The notes: generated by a model not told the origin, from the letters alone. A DNA stretch of 64,000 nucleotides from Bacillus multifaciens (GCF_030756675.1 NZ_JAVBXD010000004.1:1-64000), one strand, 5' to 3'. Positions 35,458 to 45,131 are shown, numbered from the stretch's first letter. Program-made: numbers and translations.

Positions 35458-36348
35458 TTATTTATGACTAGAGATTAATTGTTCACTTACCTTTTGATAC
35501 AAAGCAGCCATGTCTTTCTCACCATATCCCGCTTTACCAGCTTCATCATACAAATTCAAAAGCATTTCACTCACTGGTAAGTGAAGCTCACCTTCTTTTG
35601 CTAAATCAACAGCAAATCCTAAGTCTTTCTTTAGTAGATTTACAGTAAATCCTGGTTCATAGTTTTCTGGCGCAATAAAGCTTTTGTAATTGCGCTCATA
35701 AATTCTACTTTGTCCATAACTCACATTTAAAATATCAAACATTTTATCTAAATCCATATTGTTTTTCTTTGCTAATGTCAGAGCTTCACTAACACCCGCT
35801 GTATAAAAACCAATTAATAAGTTATTAATCAATTTTACAGTCGTACCACTATCAATTTGCTCACTCACATGAAATATATTTGCTCCCAATACTTCCATCA
35901 CTGGTAAACCTTTTTCATATACTTCTTTTGGTCCACCAACCATAAAAGTTAATGTGCGGTTTTCCGCTCCAATCACTCCACCACTAACCGGTGCAGCCAA
36001 GAAATCGACTTTTTTATCTTTCGCATCATCTGCAAGCTTTTTATTTAGTTGCGGAGCTACTGTGCTTGTATCAATTAAAACAACATTCGAATGACTATTC
36101 TCAATTAAACCCTCTTCGCCAAAATAAACAGCTTCAACTGCTCGCGGTGACGGTAAACTTGTAAAAATCAAATCACATGTTTCTGCTAATTTTCTAATTG
36201 ATAAACCGATAATCCCTCCTTCTTTCTCGAAGGAAGCTTCAGCATCTTTATTTAAATCAACTCCATATACCGTATAATTTGATTTAACTAAATTTTTAGA
36301 CATTGGAAGACCCATATTACCTAAACCGATAAAACCAATCTTTTTCAT
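35458..36348 (-). CDS. mmsB: 3-hydroxyisobutyrate dehydrogenase
   Basis: 296 residues, ATG 36348 (AGGAGGA upstream). It oxidises 3-hydroxyisobutyrate to methylmalonate semialdehyde with NAD. Family signature: IGFIGLGNMGLPMSKNLVKSNY at the start, LAAPVSGGVIGAENRTLTFM (substrate loop) and the catalytic lysine in TTVKLINNLLIGF. It lies 16 bp after the acyl-CoA dehydrogenase and 44 bp before mmsA on the same strand. Local context favours the valine substrate over tartronate semialdehyde. Confidence 0.9.
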   Translation of the reverse strand: MKKIGFIGLGNMGLPMSKNLVKSNYTVYGVDLNKDAEASFEKEGGIIGLSIRKLAETCDLIFTSLPSPRAVEAVYFGEEGLIENSHSNVVLIDTSTVAPQLNKKLADDAKDKKVDFLAAPVSGGVIGAENRTLTFMVGGPKEVYEKGLPVMEVLGANIFHVSEQIDSGTTVKLINNLLIGFYTAGVSEALTLAKKNNMDLDKMFDILNVSYGQSRIYERNYKSFIAPENYEPGFTVNLLKKDLGFAVDLAKEGELHLPVSEMLLNLYDEAGKAGYGEKDMAALYQKVSEQLISSHK

Positions 36349-36364
36349 ACTGCTCTCCTCCTAT

Positions 36365-38074
36365 TTAAACAATATATTTCCCGCGATTTATAATCGTTTT
36401 TGCGATTTCTCTCTTTTTCGTAAACAAGTTCGTGTATATAGGTACTGACAGTTGACGAATTTCATCTAGAATGGCGTTTCTAGTTTGCTCTTCTTGCACC
36501 GCTGCAGAAAGAAGAACAATTGCCGCTGATTCTATTTTTCGATATCCTTCTTCACAAAGCACATCCGTTATAAACTGTTTTGTACGTTCTTTTCCTTCAC
36601 CATTTTTACTTATCGCTTTCTTTGTACGTAAAAATGCCGATTCCATTACATATACATCTTTCAATATGTCTGCTAACACGCGTGAATATTCTTGTTCTTG
36701 TTCGATTTTTAATTCAGGAGTTTGAGATAGCGTTTTCAAAGATTGCTTCAATAATTGTTTCGATAATAAAATATAACGATGATTTCGTTCTACATTTTTA
36801 AATGTGTCTTCATCTACTTGGTCCCCTAGTTGTTTCGTTTGTTTCATTAACATTTTCGCAACTGTTAAGCGGTTAATTTCATTCGTCCCTTCAAATATAC
36901 GGCTAATTCTAGCATCACGATATAATCGTTCTACTTCATATTCTTGCATATAACCATAACCACCATGAATTTGTACCGCTTCATCCACAATATTTCCAAG
37001 TGTTTCTGAAGCGTTCACTTTGTTGATTGCACACTCCATTGCAAATTGAGACATTCTCTGCATAATACCTTCATCACTCTCATGAATTGCTTCATCAATT
37101 ACGCCTGCTGTTCGATAAGCTGCGCTCTCTGCACCGTATGTAGCGATAATCATATTTGCAATTTTCTCTTGAATCATCGTGAAATCAACTAAATCTGTTT
37201 GAAACTGTTTTCGTTCTTTTCCGTATTGAACAGATAGGCCAATTGCTTGCTTTGCTGTTCCAATATTTCCGAAAGCAAGTTTCAATCTAGCAAAATTGAG
37301 AATATTAAGAGCTACGTGATGTCCCTTTCCTACTTCCCCTAGTACATTTTCAGCAGGAATGACGACATCCTCTAAAATCAGTGTCGCAGTTGAAGAACCT
37401 TTAATACCCATTTTCTTTTCTTCTATGCCAATCGAAACGCCTTCACAAGTTCTTTCGACAATAAATGCTGTCATTCCTTTATTTGTCTTTGCAAAAACAA
37501 CATATACGTCAGCCATATGAGCATTTGTAATCCACTGTTTTTCACCATTTAATGTCCAAGCTGTTCCTTCTTCATTTAAGAAAGCACTTGTTTTTGCACT
37601 TAATGCATCAGATCCAGCATTAGGTTCTGTTAAAGCATAAGCTCCAATCCATTCGCCTGATGCAATTTTAGGTAAGTATTTTTCCTTCTGCTCTTTTGTT
37701 CCGTAATATATATATGGCAGCGTTCCTACTCCAGCATGAATATTAAAGGAAACACTAAAGGCTCCTGCATATCCCATCTTTTCCGCCACAAGTCCAGAAA
37801 CTGCTTTCCCTAATTCAAATCCACCATACTTTTCTGGAACCTCTATACTCAACAATCCAAGTTCTCCAGCCTTTTCAAACAACCTGCGGGAAACTTGATA
37901 ATTGTGCTGCTCGATATTTTCAATTTGAGGAACAATTTCCTGTTTCACAAATTGTTCTGTTGTTTTTGCGATTAAATCTTCATCACTTGAAAAATCCTCA
38001 GGTGTAAAAAAGGTTGTATTAAGCTCCTGATTCAGCGAAAAAAATTCGTCCCATTGCAACTTTGTTTTCTCCAT
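36365..38074 (-). CDS. Acyl-CoA dehydrogenase (probably isobutyryl/short-chain branched)
   Basis: 569 residues, ATG 38074 after GGGGG. The flavin signature YALTEPNAGSDALSA and WITNAHMADVYVVF are clear, as are QIHGGYGYM and the end of the catalytic domain IFEGTNEINRL. A C-terminal extension of about 170 residues makes it longer than the classic 380-residue enzymes, as in VLCAD/ACAD9-type or FadE-like proteins. Being first in the valine-type operon suggests isobutyryl-CoA or a related branched acyl-CoA, but this is inferred. It has its own sigma-54-type promoter. Confidence 0.8.
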   Translation of the reverse strand: MEKTKLQWDEFFSLNQELNTTFFTPEDFSSDEDLIAKTTEQFVKQEIVPQIENIEQHNYQVSRRLFEKAGELGLLSIEVPEKYGGFELGKAVSGLVAEKMGYAGAFSVSFNIHAGVGTLPYIYYGTKEQKEKYLPKIASGEWIGAYALTEPNAGSDALSAKTSAFLNEEGTAWTLNGEKQWITNAHMADVYVVFAKTNKGMTAFIVERTCEGVSIGIEEKKMGIKGSSTATLILEDVVIPAENVLGEVGKGHHVALNILNFARLKLAFGNIGTAKQAIGLSVQYGKERKQFQTDLVDFTMIQEKIANMIIATYGAESAAYRTAGVIDEAIHESDEGIMQRMSQFAMECAINKVNASETLGNIVDEAVQIHGGYGYMQEYEVERLYRDARISRIFEGTNEINRLTVAKMLMKQTKQLGDQVDEDTFKNVERNHRYILLSKQLLKQSLKTLSQTPELKIEQEQEYSRVLADILKDVYVMESAFLRTKKAISKNGEGKERTKQFITDVLCEEGYRKIESAAIVLLSAAVQEEQTRNAILDEIRQLSVPIYTNLFTKKREIAKTIINRGKYIV

Positions 38075-38113
38075 CTGTATCCCCCTATCATTTCATTCTT
38101 CATTTTATTTATT

Positions 38114-38130
38114 TGCAAAATCTATGCCAA
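38114..38130 (-). promoter_or_regulatory. Sigma-54 promoter of the acyl-CoA dehydrogenase operon
   Basis: On the minus strand TTGGCATAGATTTTGCA. GG and GC are separated by exactly 10 bp and it differs from TTGGCAC-N5-TTGCA at one base. It lies 40 bp before the start codon. The adjacent gene encodes a sigma-54 activator. Confidence 0.8.
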
Positions 38131-38137
38131 TCTAAAA

Positions 38138-38209
38138 ACTTGATAGAACAAGGGCAAAATGAAAAGAAAACGTAAAACTGTCTAGACAGTTTTACACTTG
38201 ATAGAACAA
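38138..38209. promoter_or_regulatory. Candidate enhancer: two direct repeats around a palindrome
   Basis: ACTTGATAGAACAA occurs at 38138-38151 and again at 38196-38209, each containing the dyad TTG-N6-CAA. Between them is a perfect 24-bp palindrome (38172-38195, GTAAAACTGTCTAGACAGTT then TTAC). The repeats are likely activator binding sites; the palindrome may end the activator transcript or be a third site. Confidence 0.6.
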
Positions 38210-38213
38210 TTGT

Positions 38214-39974
38214 TTAAATTTTGAATCTTGACAATTTATTATAAAGGGTCGCCCTAGAAATCCCTAACAATGCCGCTGCTTTTGACTTATTTCCTTTTGC
38301 TTCTTTTAAAACGCGTTCAATTAATCCTCTTTCTTCCTCTTCACGCACCACTTTCATCGCTTCTTGTTTTGCTGGTAAAGACTGAATCATAGGTACCAAT
38401 TTCTTTTGCTCCATATCCCGATAATAAAATTCTTCTGGTAAATCCTTAGCCCGTATATGTGCATCATCTGATAGTGCAAATAGCCTTTCTAACACATTGA
38501 TTAATTCCCTAACATTACCCGGCCAATTATAATGGAACATAAGGCGTAATACCTCTTTATCAAGTGTCTTTTCTTCAGCACCATACATTTGACATAACTT
38601 TTGTAAATGTTCTTCGACAATGAGTGGTATATCTTGTTTTCGAAAGCGAAGCGGTGGAATATGAATCGGAATAACATGAAGACGATGATATAAATCCTCC
38701 CTAAAGGTTCCTTCTCTAACCATTTGTTTTAAATCTTTATTTGTCGCTGCGATTAACCTGAAATCAACAGGAAATGGATGTGTGCCACCTATTCTTTCTA
38801 TTTCCCTTTCTTGTAAAACACGTAAAATTTTCACTTGCGTTAATAGAGACATATCGCCAATCTCGTCTAAAAATAATGTCCCATGATTTGCAAGTTCAAA
38901 TTTCCCTGCCTTCCCATTCTTTTTCGCACCTGTAAAAGCACCTTCTGCATAACCAAACAATTCAGATTCTAGTAAATTATCAGGAATAGCAGCACAGTTC
39001 ACACTTATAAATGGACCGTTTTTTGTTATACCGGTCTCATGTATAGCACGTGCAAATTGCTCTTTACCAACACCGCTTTCCCCAGTAATTAATACGGATG
39101 CTTTTGATCTAGCTGCTTTTCGAGCCATTTTTTTCGTTTCAGAAATTGTTTGGCTTTCTCCAAGAATATCTTCAAATCGAATCTGTTTCTTTTTCGGTTT
39201 AGAAAACGTTGGTTTGATTGTCCTATCCTTTTGATCAAATCGTTCTAGTATTTTATAAATATCTGAAATCCCTTCATGAATAAGCATCCCTACAGCACCT
39301 ATCACTCTTCCCTGCTTCCAAATTGGCATCCGGTGCACAACTAGATTCTGTCCTTGCAGACGGTGCACTTGATTTCTTTCTGGTACTCCTGTTTTTAATA
39401 CAACTGGAAGCCGCGTATTCTCAATTACATTTTCAGCGCGCTGCCCAATTGCTTCTTCTTTCGTTACACCAACAAAGCGACTATACGTGTCATTAAACAT
39501 TTGGATAACTCCATTTTCATCCACAATTGCAATACCTTCGTATGCAGAATCAAAACAAAGTTTAAACCATTCTATCGTTTGATGTGCACATTCGATTTCT
39601 TGAACCAAATCTTTTTGAAAGGCTAATAATTCCTTATTACTGAACACTCCTTTAAGCTCTCTGTTTTCCTCACAGGTAACATAAAGTGGAATATTCTCTA
39701 ACTCGCTTAATGAAAACTCTTCCCTTACGTTATAGAAAGAACGTCTCAGTATAGTGACAATCGGTTCATCCCACTTTGAATGATCCTCTAACCACTTTAC
39801 ACAATCAATTAGTTTCACAACCCCAATCACATGATTATTTTCTAAAACAGGGAGTTCTGCGCTCTCTGATTCAGCTAGTAGTCGTAATGCTTCTCGAATT
39901 GTATCATCTTTCCTCAAAATGTACGGGTCCTGCTTCATCCAATTTCGAACAGAGTCATATTTTACAGCCATCAT
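38214..39974 (-). CDS. Sigma-54-dependent activator with CBS and PAS domains
   Basis: 586 residues. Two CBS repeats at residues 1-125 (MKQDPYILRKDDTIREAL, ENNHVIGVVKLIDCVKWL), a PAS domain at about 140-245 (AYEGIAIVDENGVIQMFNDTY), an AAA+ domain at 265-500 with ITGESGVGKEQFARAIHE (Walker A), GAFTGAKKNGKAGKFE (the GAFTGA sigma-54 contact loop) and LFLDEIGDMS, and a Fis-type helix-turn-helix at the end (NKSKAAALLGISRATLYNKL). It probably activates the dehydrogenase operon; the CBS pair may sense an adenylate or CoA ligand. Confidence 0.93.
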   Translation of the reverse strand: MMAVKYDSVRNWMKQDPYILRKDDTIREALRLLAESESAELPVLENNHVIGVVKLIDCVKWLEDHSKWDEPIVTILRRSFYNVREEFSLSELENIPLYVTCEENRELKGVFSNKELLAFQKDLVQEIECAHQTIEWFKLCFDSAYEGIAIVDENGVIQMFNDTYSRFVGVTKEEAIGQRAENVIENTRLPVVLKTGVPERNQVHRLQGQNLVVHRMPIWKQGRVIGAVGMLIHEGISDIYKILERFDQKDRTIKPTFSKPKKKQIRFEDILGESQTISETKKMARKAARSKASVLITGESGVGKEQFARAIHETGITKNGPFISVNCAAIPDNLLESELFGYAEGAFTGAKKNGKAGKFELANHGTLFLDEIGDMSLLTQVKILRVLQEREIERIGGTHPFPVDFRLIAATNKDLKQMVREGTFREDLYHRLHVIPIHIPPLRFRKQDIPLIVEEHLQKLCQMYGAEEKTLDKEVLRLMFHYNWPGNVRELINVLERLFALSDDAHIRAKDLPEEFYYRDMEQKKLVPMIQSLPAKQEAMKVVREEEERGLIERVLKEAKGNKSKAAALLGISRATLYNKLSRFKI

Positions 39975-40157
39975 AACTGAATTTCCCTTCCTTTAGAATA
40001 TCTATACTCCTCTTTTCCTATCTGGTTAACACGCTAATGCTTTTCTACTGCGGAAAAAATATTATGATTAAATGAAACCACACAAACGAGGATTTCGTTT
40101 CTTTTTCGTCCAAAAACTTTTATCAATCCCATTCTTACTATCCGTTAATATAACAAA

Positions 40158-40218
40158 AAAGCGATGATTCATTTCACATCAAGCAGGTGTTTTTGCTAAA
40201 AATGTGTATCATCGCTTT
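40158..40218 (-). terminator. Terminator of the prp operon
   Basis: AAAGCGATGAT / ATCATCGCTTT stem with an inner AGCA/TGCT pair, followed on the minus strand by a T-run. It lies 160 bp past prpB, with a structured element inserted between. Confidence 0.7.
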
Positions 40219-40239
40219 CTTATTTTATCACGCTATTCG

Positions 40240-40373
40240 CGGGTAGTAAGCCCCCCTCATCCCAAAGGTTCAGAAGGGAGCGAGGAGGATTGATGGGCAA
40301 TAACTGCTGGCATGCACCCGATTGGTTCAACTAACTAGCAGTGGGAGGATGCCTCCACTGCTGGAAGTTTCAC
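40240..40373 (+). repeat. GC-rich structured element, IS605-end-like
   Basis: About 134 bp clearly richer in GC than the surroundings. It ends in a strong hairpin (40337-40362, AGCAGTGGGAGG / CCTCCACTGCT with one bulge) followed by GGAAGTTTCAC. Layout and ending resemble an IS200/IS605 right end or omegaRNA-like scaffold without its tnpB. I recall closely similar sequences recurring in B. cereus-group genomes, but it occurs only once in this window. It lies 6 bp after the prpB stop. Confidence 0.5.
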
Positions 40374-40378
40374 TTCAT

Positions 40379-41287
40379 CTATTGTCCTTCAGATAAAATT
40401 GTTTTTGCAATTCCCTTATCTAACTCCTCAAAGTCATGATAAGAAATAGTTTCATATAATTCACTTCTTGTTTGCATATCAGCGAGTCCTTCTTTTTGCG
40501 ACCCTTCTTCTTTTATAAGCTGAAAAATACGCTCATAAGCTTTTGCTGCTACGCGAAGAGAAGTCACTGGATAAATGACCATTTGATAACCGATATTAGC
40601 GAATTCCTCGGCAGTATAATACGGTGTTTTCCCAAATTCAGTCATATTAGCAAGTAAAGGTACCGTTACTTTTTTTGAAAATAAACGAAACTCTTCTTCT
40701 GACTGTAAAGCCTCTGGGAAAATAGCATCCGCACCCGCTTCTATGTAAGCAATTGCTCGCTCAATCGATGCATCTAATCCTTCAACAGCACGAGCATCCG
40801 TACGAGCTACAACAACCATCGATGGTGCTACTTCTTTTATAACTTTAATTTTTTGTTGCATTTCTTCAATAGAAACAAGTTTTTTGCCATTTAGATGTCC
40901 ACATTTTTTAGGGAGTTGCTGATCTTCGATTTGAACAGCAGCTACATTTGCTTCCATCATTTCTACAGCAGTTCTTGCTACATTTAATACTCCACCAAAC
41001 CCTGTATCAATATCGACAAGAAGAGGTAAATCCGTTGCTCTAACAAGATCTCTTGCTCTTTCAGCCACTTCAGTAGATGTTACAATGCCCAAATCTGGTA
41101 AACCCTTACTTGCTGTATAAGCAGCTCCTGACAAATAAAGAGCTGAAAATCCAGCATTTTTTGCAACAAGAGCAGCCATCGCATCATGTGCTCCAGGAAT
41201 TTGCAAGATTTCAGGCGCTTCTACTAAAGTTCGGAATCGATTGGCAAGTTCTTCTTGTGTTGACTGTTTATTTACAACCCAAGCCAT
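40379..41287 (-). CDS. prpB: 2-methylisocitrate lyase
   Basis: 302 residues, ATG 41287 after GGGGGA. It splits 2-methylisocitrate into pyruvate and succinate, the last step of the methylcitrate cycle. Signatures of the isocitrate lyase/PEP mutase family: SGAAYTASKGLPDLGIVTSTE, DIDTGFGG (metal site), and the active-site loop KKCGHLNGKKL. Length is typical. It follows prpD by 17 bp in the same operon. Confidence 0.93.
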   Translation of the reverse strand: MAWVVNKQSTQEELANRFRTLVEAPEILQIPGAHDAMAALVAKNAGFSALYLSGAAYTASKGLPDLGIVTSTEVAERARDLVRATDLPLLVDIDTGFGGVLNVARTAVEMMEANVAAVQIEDQQLPKKCGHLNGKKLVSIEEMQQKIKVIKEVAPSMVVVARTDARAVEGLDASIERAIAYIEAGADAIFPEALQSEEEFRLFSKKVTVPLLANMTEFGKTPYYTAEEFANIGYQMVIYPVTSLRVAAKAYERIFQLIKEEGSQKEGLADMQTRSELYETISYHDFEELDKGIAKTILSEGQ

Positions 41288-41304
41288 TCTTATTCCCCCT
41301 ATAC

Positions 41305-42741
41305 TTAAATTAAGAAAAGATCTACAAATTCATTTACATTCATATTTTCTAATTTTTCTTCATTTAAACAAGCCTCATGAATTTTTTCTTGTTGTTTATT
41401 AGAGTAATGAACAGACATATTTGCAGAGAACTTTTGAACAACCTTTGGAATCGCTTCATCTCTACGGAAACGGTGACCTAATGGATATTCACATTCTACA
41501 TTTTCTGTTACTGTACCATCTTTAAAATGAATCTGAACAGCATTGGCGATTGAGCGCTTGTTCGGATTAAGGTAATCTAAACTGTATTGTTTATTTTCAA
41601 CAACAACCATCTTATTTCGTAATTCATCTACACGAGGGTCAGAAGCTACTTCATCCTCATAATCATCTGCAACAATGTCACCTTTTAATAAACCAATTGC
41701 AGTAATGTATTGCAAGCAATGATCACGGTCAGCTGGGTTATTTAATGGACCCTCTTTATCAATAATACGAACTGCTGATTCATGTGTCGTAATTGTAATA
41801 CGGTCAATTTCATCTAATCGTTCTTTCACTTCTGGTTGTAATTTCACTGCACATTCTGCAGCTGTTTGAGCATGAAATTCTGCTGGATATGATACTTTAA
41901 ACAATACATTTTCCATTACATAAGAATCTAAATGTCTTGCTAATTTTAGTTCTTGCTTGTTAAACAATACATCTTGGAATCCCCATCCTGGTGCAGATAA
42001 TGCTGTTGGATAACCCATTTCACCTTTTAATGCAGTAAGTGCAAGATGAACACCACGACTTGTTGCATCCCCAGCTGCCCATGACTTACGTGAACCTGTA
42101 TTTGGCGCATGACGATATGTACGAAGACTAGAGTTATCAATCCATGCATGAGACAATGCATTAAAGATTTCTTCACGTGTGCCACCAAGCATTTTCGTAA
42201 CAACTGCTGTTGTCGCTACTTTTACGTATAACACATGGTCAAGACCAACGCGGTTTAAACTATTTTCCAATGCAAGTACACCTTGGATTTCATGTGCTTT
42301 AATCATCATTTCAAGTACATCTCTTACTTTTAATGGCTCTTTTCCTTCTGAAATACGAACGCGGCTCACATAATCTGCAACAGCTAAAATGCCACCTAAA
42401 TTATCAGATGGATGTCCCCATTCAGCCGCAAGCCACGTATCATTATAATCTAACCAACGAATCATACATCCGATATTAAAGGCACCCCGTACTGGATCAA
42501 GCACAAATGATGTTCCCGGCACACGTGTACCATTTGGTACAACAGTTCCTGGTACGACAGGTCCTAGTAATTTTGTACACTCTGGATATTGCAGTGCTAA
42601 AATCCCACATCCAAGTGTATCAAGTAGCACATAGCGTGCTGTACTGAATGCCTCTGAGCTTGTAATCTCTTTATTTAACACATAATCTGTAATCTCTTCT
42701 AAAATTGCATCTTTTTGTTTAATTTCATTTGTTTTAATCAC
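41305..42741 (-). CDS. prpD: 2-methylcitrate dehydratase
   Basis: 478 residues from GTG 42741 (GGGAAGG upstream). It dehydrates 2-methylcitrate to 2-methyl-cis-aconitate, iron-sulphur independent. MmgE/PrpD family landmarks: [58 protein letters not shown], and [18 protein letters not shown]. Middle gene of the operon; a 98-bp gap with two small hairpins separates it from the synthase gene. Confidence 0.93.
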   Translation of the reverse strand: MIKTNEIKQKDAILEEITDYVLNKEITSSEAFSTARYVLLDTLGCGILALQYPECTKLLGPVVPGTVVPNGTRVPGTSFVLDPVRGAFNIGCMIRWLDYNDTWLAAEWGHPSDNLGGILAVADYVSRVRISEGKEPLKVRDVLEMMIKAHEIQGVLALENSLNRVGLDHVLYVKVATTAVVTKMLGGTREEIFNALSHAWIDNSSLRTYRHAPNTGSRKSWAAGDATSRGVHLALTALKGEMGYPTALSAPGWGFQDVLFNKQELKLARHLDSYVMENVLFKVSYPAEFHAQTAAECAVKLQPEVKERLDEIDRITITTHESAVRIIDKEGPLNNPADRDHCLQYITAIGLLKGDIVADDYEDEVASDPRVDELRNKMVVVENKQYSLDYLNPNKRSIANAVQIHFKDGTVTENVECEYPLGHRFRRDEAIPKVVQKFSANMSVHYSNKQQEKIHEACLNEEKLENMNVNEFVDLFLI

Positions 42742-42779
42742 GCTATCCTTCCCTTTCTATCGAAAATTCGTTATTATTA

Positions 42780-42838
42780 AGAATGAGTGTCGGTCAAACA
42801 CTCATCTGGCGGGCGGCCTTAACAACTCCCCAGTTGTT
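42780..42838 (-). other. Hairpins between the synthase and prpD genes
   Basis: GAGTGT/ACACTC with a 7-nt loop (about 42783-42802) and AACAACT/AGTTGTT (about 42820-42837), separated by GC-rich GGCGGGCGGCC. They may be processing or partial termination signals that set relative expression within the operon. Confidence 0.5.
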
Positions 42839-42839
42839 T

Positions 42840-43958
42840 TTATTTGCTAAGCACATGTCGCTCGCCGATATAATTTACACGCGGGCGGAACAATCGATTA
42901 TTTGAATGTTGTTCAATCACATGCGCACACAAGCCTACCGTTCTTGAACTGAAAAAGATTGGTGTATAGAGTTGAATTGGAATACCTAACATCCAATAGA
43001 CTGGAGCAGCATAATAATCTAGGTTTGGATAGATTCCTTTTTCCTTCTCCATAATTTTTTCTCCAGCTTCACACATTTCATATAATGTATAATCGCCTTT
43101 CACATCACATAACTGTTTTAATGCTTCTTTCATCATAAGCGCTCTTGGATCTATCTTCTTCATGTAGACGCGATGTCCAAATCCCATGATTTTTTCTTTG
43201 TTATACAGTTTCTTTTGCAGTAATTCTTCAAATTTTCTGGCAGTACCTGCTTCAAGTAGCATATACATCACTGCCTCATTTGCGCCTCCATGTAAATTAC
43301 CTTTTAAAGAAGCAACTGCTCCCGTTAAGGCACCATACAAGTCTGATTGTGTCGACGCAATTACTCTAGCCGTAAAAGTAGAGTTAGGCATCTCATGTTC
43401 ACTATACAGAACGAGTGATCGGTCAAATATTTTTTCTTCTAATTCAGAAGGCTTTTTACCCGTAAGCATACGGAAGAAGTTCGCACTATAAGATAATTCT
43501 TGAATCGGTTCAATTGGTTCTTCATTATTTAAAATTCGATAGCTATTAGCTACTATATTCGGCACCTTACTCAACAATTTATAAGCACGCTTTTTATTTA
43601 CATCTAATGAGCGTTCATCAATTTCATTGTCATAACCAGATAGCGCCGAAATTCCTGTACGCAATCCATCCATTGGATGCGTTTGTTTTGGCAATGCTTT
43701 TAAAACATCAAAAATCCCACTCGGAACCTCATATTCAGACTTTAACTTTTCTTCCAATACCGCTTTTTCATCTGAATTAGGAAGTTTCTCCTCTAATAAA
43801 AGATGAACAATATCTAAATAGCTTTTCGTTTTAGATAACTCAATCAAGTCATATCCTTGAATAACGATTTCTCCTTTTTTTGTATCAAGAAAAGAAATCT
43901 TCGTCTCTGCTGCAATTACCCCATCAAGTCCTGGAAAATATTTTTCTTCAGCTCCCAT
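42840..43958 (-). CDS. mmgD: 2-methylcitrate synthase / citrate synthase III
   Basis: 372 residues from ATG 43958 (GGAGG 8 bp upstream; the frame to 44042 is an artefact). It condenses propionyl-CoA with oxaloacetate. Citrate synthase signatures: LRTGISALSGYDNE, the His-containing SEHEMPNSTFTARVIAST, LHGGANEAVMYML and GFGHRVYMKKIDPRA. Short length and company with prpD and prpB identify it as the methylcitrate enzyme. First gene of the operon. Confidence 0.92.
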   Translation of the reverse strand: MGAEEKYFPGLDGVIAAETKISFLDTKKGEIVIQGYDLIELSKTKSYLDIVHLLLEEKLPNSDEKAVLEEKLKSEYEVPSGIFDVLKALPKQTHPMDGLRTGISALSGYDNEIDERSLDVNKKRAYKLLSKVPNIVANSYRILNNEEPIEPIQELSYSANFFRMLTGKKPSELEEKIFDRSLVLYSEHEMPNSTFTARVIASTQSDLYGALTGAVASLKGNLHGGANEAVMYMLLEAGTARKFEELLQKKLYNKEKIMGFGHRVYMKKIDPRALMMKEALKQLCDVKGDYTLYEMCEAGEKIMEKEKGIYPNLDYYAAPVYWMLGIPIQLYTPIFFSSRTVGLCAHVIEQHSNNRLFRPRVNYIGERHVLSK

Positions 43959-44432
43959 TTTGTTTTCCTCCAATCCAAATAGATCTTCGTTTACACTTCT
44001 GTAAGCCTTTCCAAGATTGCACAAATATATTTCCCTCACCATTCACTATTTTAACTTCCTGCAAAGAATATGAGGTTAGCAGCGTACAAGGTTTTTCTAT
44101 GTTTAGATTGTTAATAATGATACTTTTGAAAGGATTGAGATTGCAAGAAAGTGTTCCAAACAAAGAATCTCTCATAAGCTCATACTTGTTAATGATTACG
44201 ACAATAAAAAATGTCTTCCAAAGAAACTGTTACTATAACTTAACTTCGTATATTAGCACCTTCTCCCCACGCAGACTATGATGTGCAAAACAAACGATTT
44301 ATCTTCGCCCGTTTTACACTCATTTCATTTTCTACTCAAATATATCAGACTGTTTAGAAAATTACAATTTATTTTATTTTCTTTATGTTTGGATATACAA
44401 CCGATTTATTTTTTCATTATAATTTCTAAAAA
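43959..44432. other. Promoter region of the methylcitrate operon
   Basis: About 470 bp. A sequence resembling a sigma-54 promoter (minus strand TTGGAACACTTTCTTGCA) has an 11-bp rather than 10-bp GG-GC spacing and was not accepted. Open frames here are shadows. No other structure noted. Confidence 0.4.
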
Positions 44433-44459
44433 AAAAGAATAGCAATACGCTATTCTTTT
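44433..44459 (-). terminator. Terminator of the DUF4870 gene
   Basis: AAAAGAATAGC / GCTATTCTTTT stem with a 5-nt loop; T-run on the minus strand. Confidence 0.85.
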
Positions 44460-44477
44460 CGGACATTTTATATTAGT

Positions 44478-44786
44478 TTATTTCAGCCATGATCCAACAA
44501 TCGGATATTGAAAAGGTCGATCATTCAATGCACGAACAATACCAATAATTGGAGTAATCAAAGCCATGAGTCCAAAAATAATTAAAAATGGAATTCCAAT
44601 TAATACCCAAGAAAAAAATGCTGAAATACCAATTAGCACGCCTATGACAAAGTGAAATATGACTGCTTGTAATGATAAATTTTTAATATCTCTATCTGAA
44701 CTCACAAGAAATATAATAAAAGGAACTAAAACAGGTGCAAACCAAGTACTAGCATGAATGAATATTTTCAGTCCTTTATGCTCCAT
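44478..44786 (-). CDS. DUF4870 membrane protein
   Basis: 102 residues, ATG 44786 after AAGGAG. Three membrane spans (FIHASTWFAPVLVPFIIFLV, AVIFHFVIGVLIGISAFFSWV, FLIIFGLMALITPIIGIV) and a basic tail RALNDRPFQYPIVGSW typical of DUF4870 (formerly Tic20-like). The function is unknown. Single gene. Confidence 0.85.
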   Translation of the reverse strand: MEHKGLKIFIHASTWFAPVLVPFIIFLVSSDRDIKNLSLQAVIFHFVIGVLIGISAFFSWVLIGIPFLIIFGLMALITPIIGIVRALNDRPFQYPIVGSWLK

Positions 44787-44941
44787 TTAAAAATCACTCC
44801 TTTTTTTCTTATTTTTTCTTCCTTATGTAATATTTTATATAAAAACTAATGCTAAGTGCATGAGACTCGAGGCTGATTTGTACTCATTTAAAAGTTCTAC
44901 TTATTTACCTGATTCCTAAATATTGATTAAACTATATGAAT

Positions 44942-45131
44942 CCATTTTGATTTTCCGACATATAGATTGGTGCTGTGCAGAAAAAAAGAGCTTCCACTCG
45001 CTTTCTCCCTTTGTTTAAACTTCGCATATGGCAGGAAAAGGCCCTGACCGCTTCTATGCATGGCCAGATACTCTCGCCCACCTAAAAAAAGATGGTTTTA
45101 TGCCGTTTTTTTAATTTAGATTTATATATAA
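44942..45131 (+). repeat. bcr1-like intergenic repeat, copy D
   Basis: Full-length copy beginning CCATTTTGATTTTCCGACAT and ending TTTTTTTAATTTAGATTTAT. Nearly identical to copy A where they overlap (GGAGCTTCC replaced by AGAGCTTCC), and the best reference for the left end of the element. Confidence 0.85.

Noticed and set aside
44143-44165. Sigma-54-like sequence upstream of the methylcitrate operon (TTGGAACACTTTCTTGCA)
   Set aside because: GG-GC spacing is 11 bp, not 10, so it should not bind sigma-54 well.
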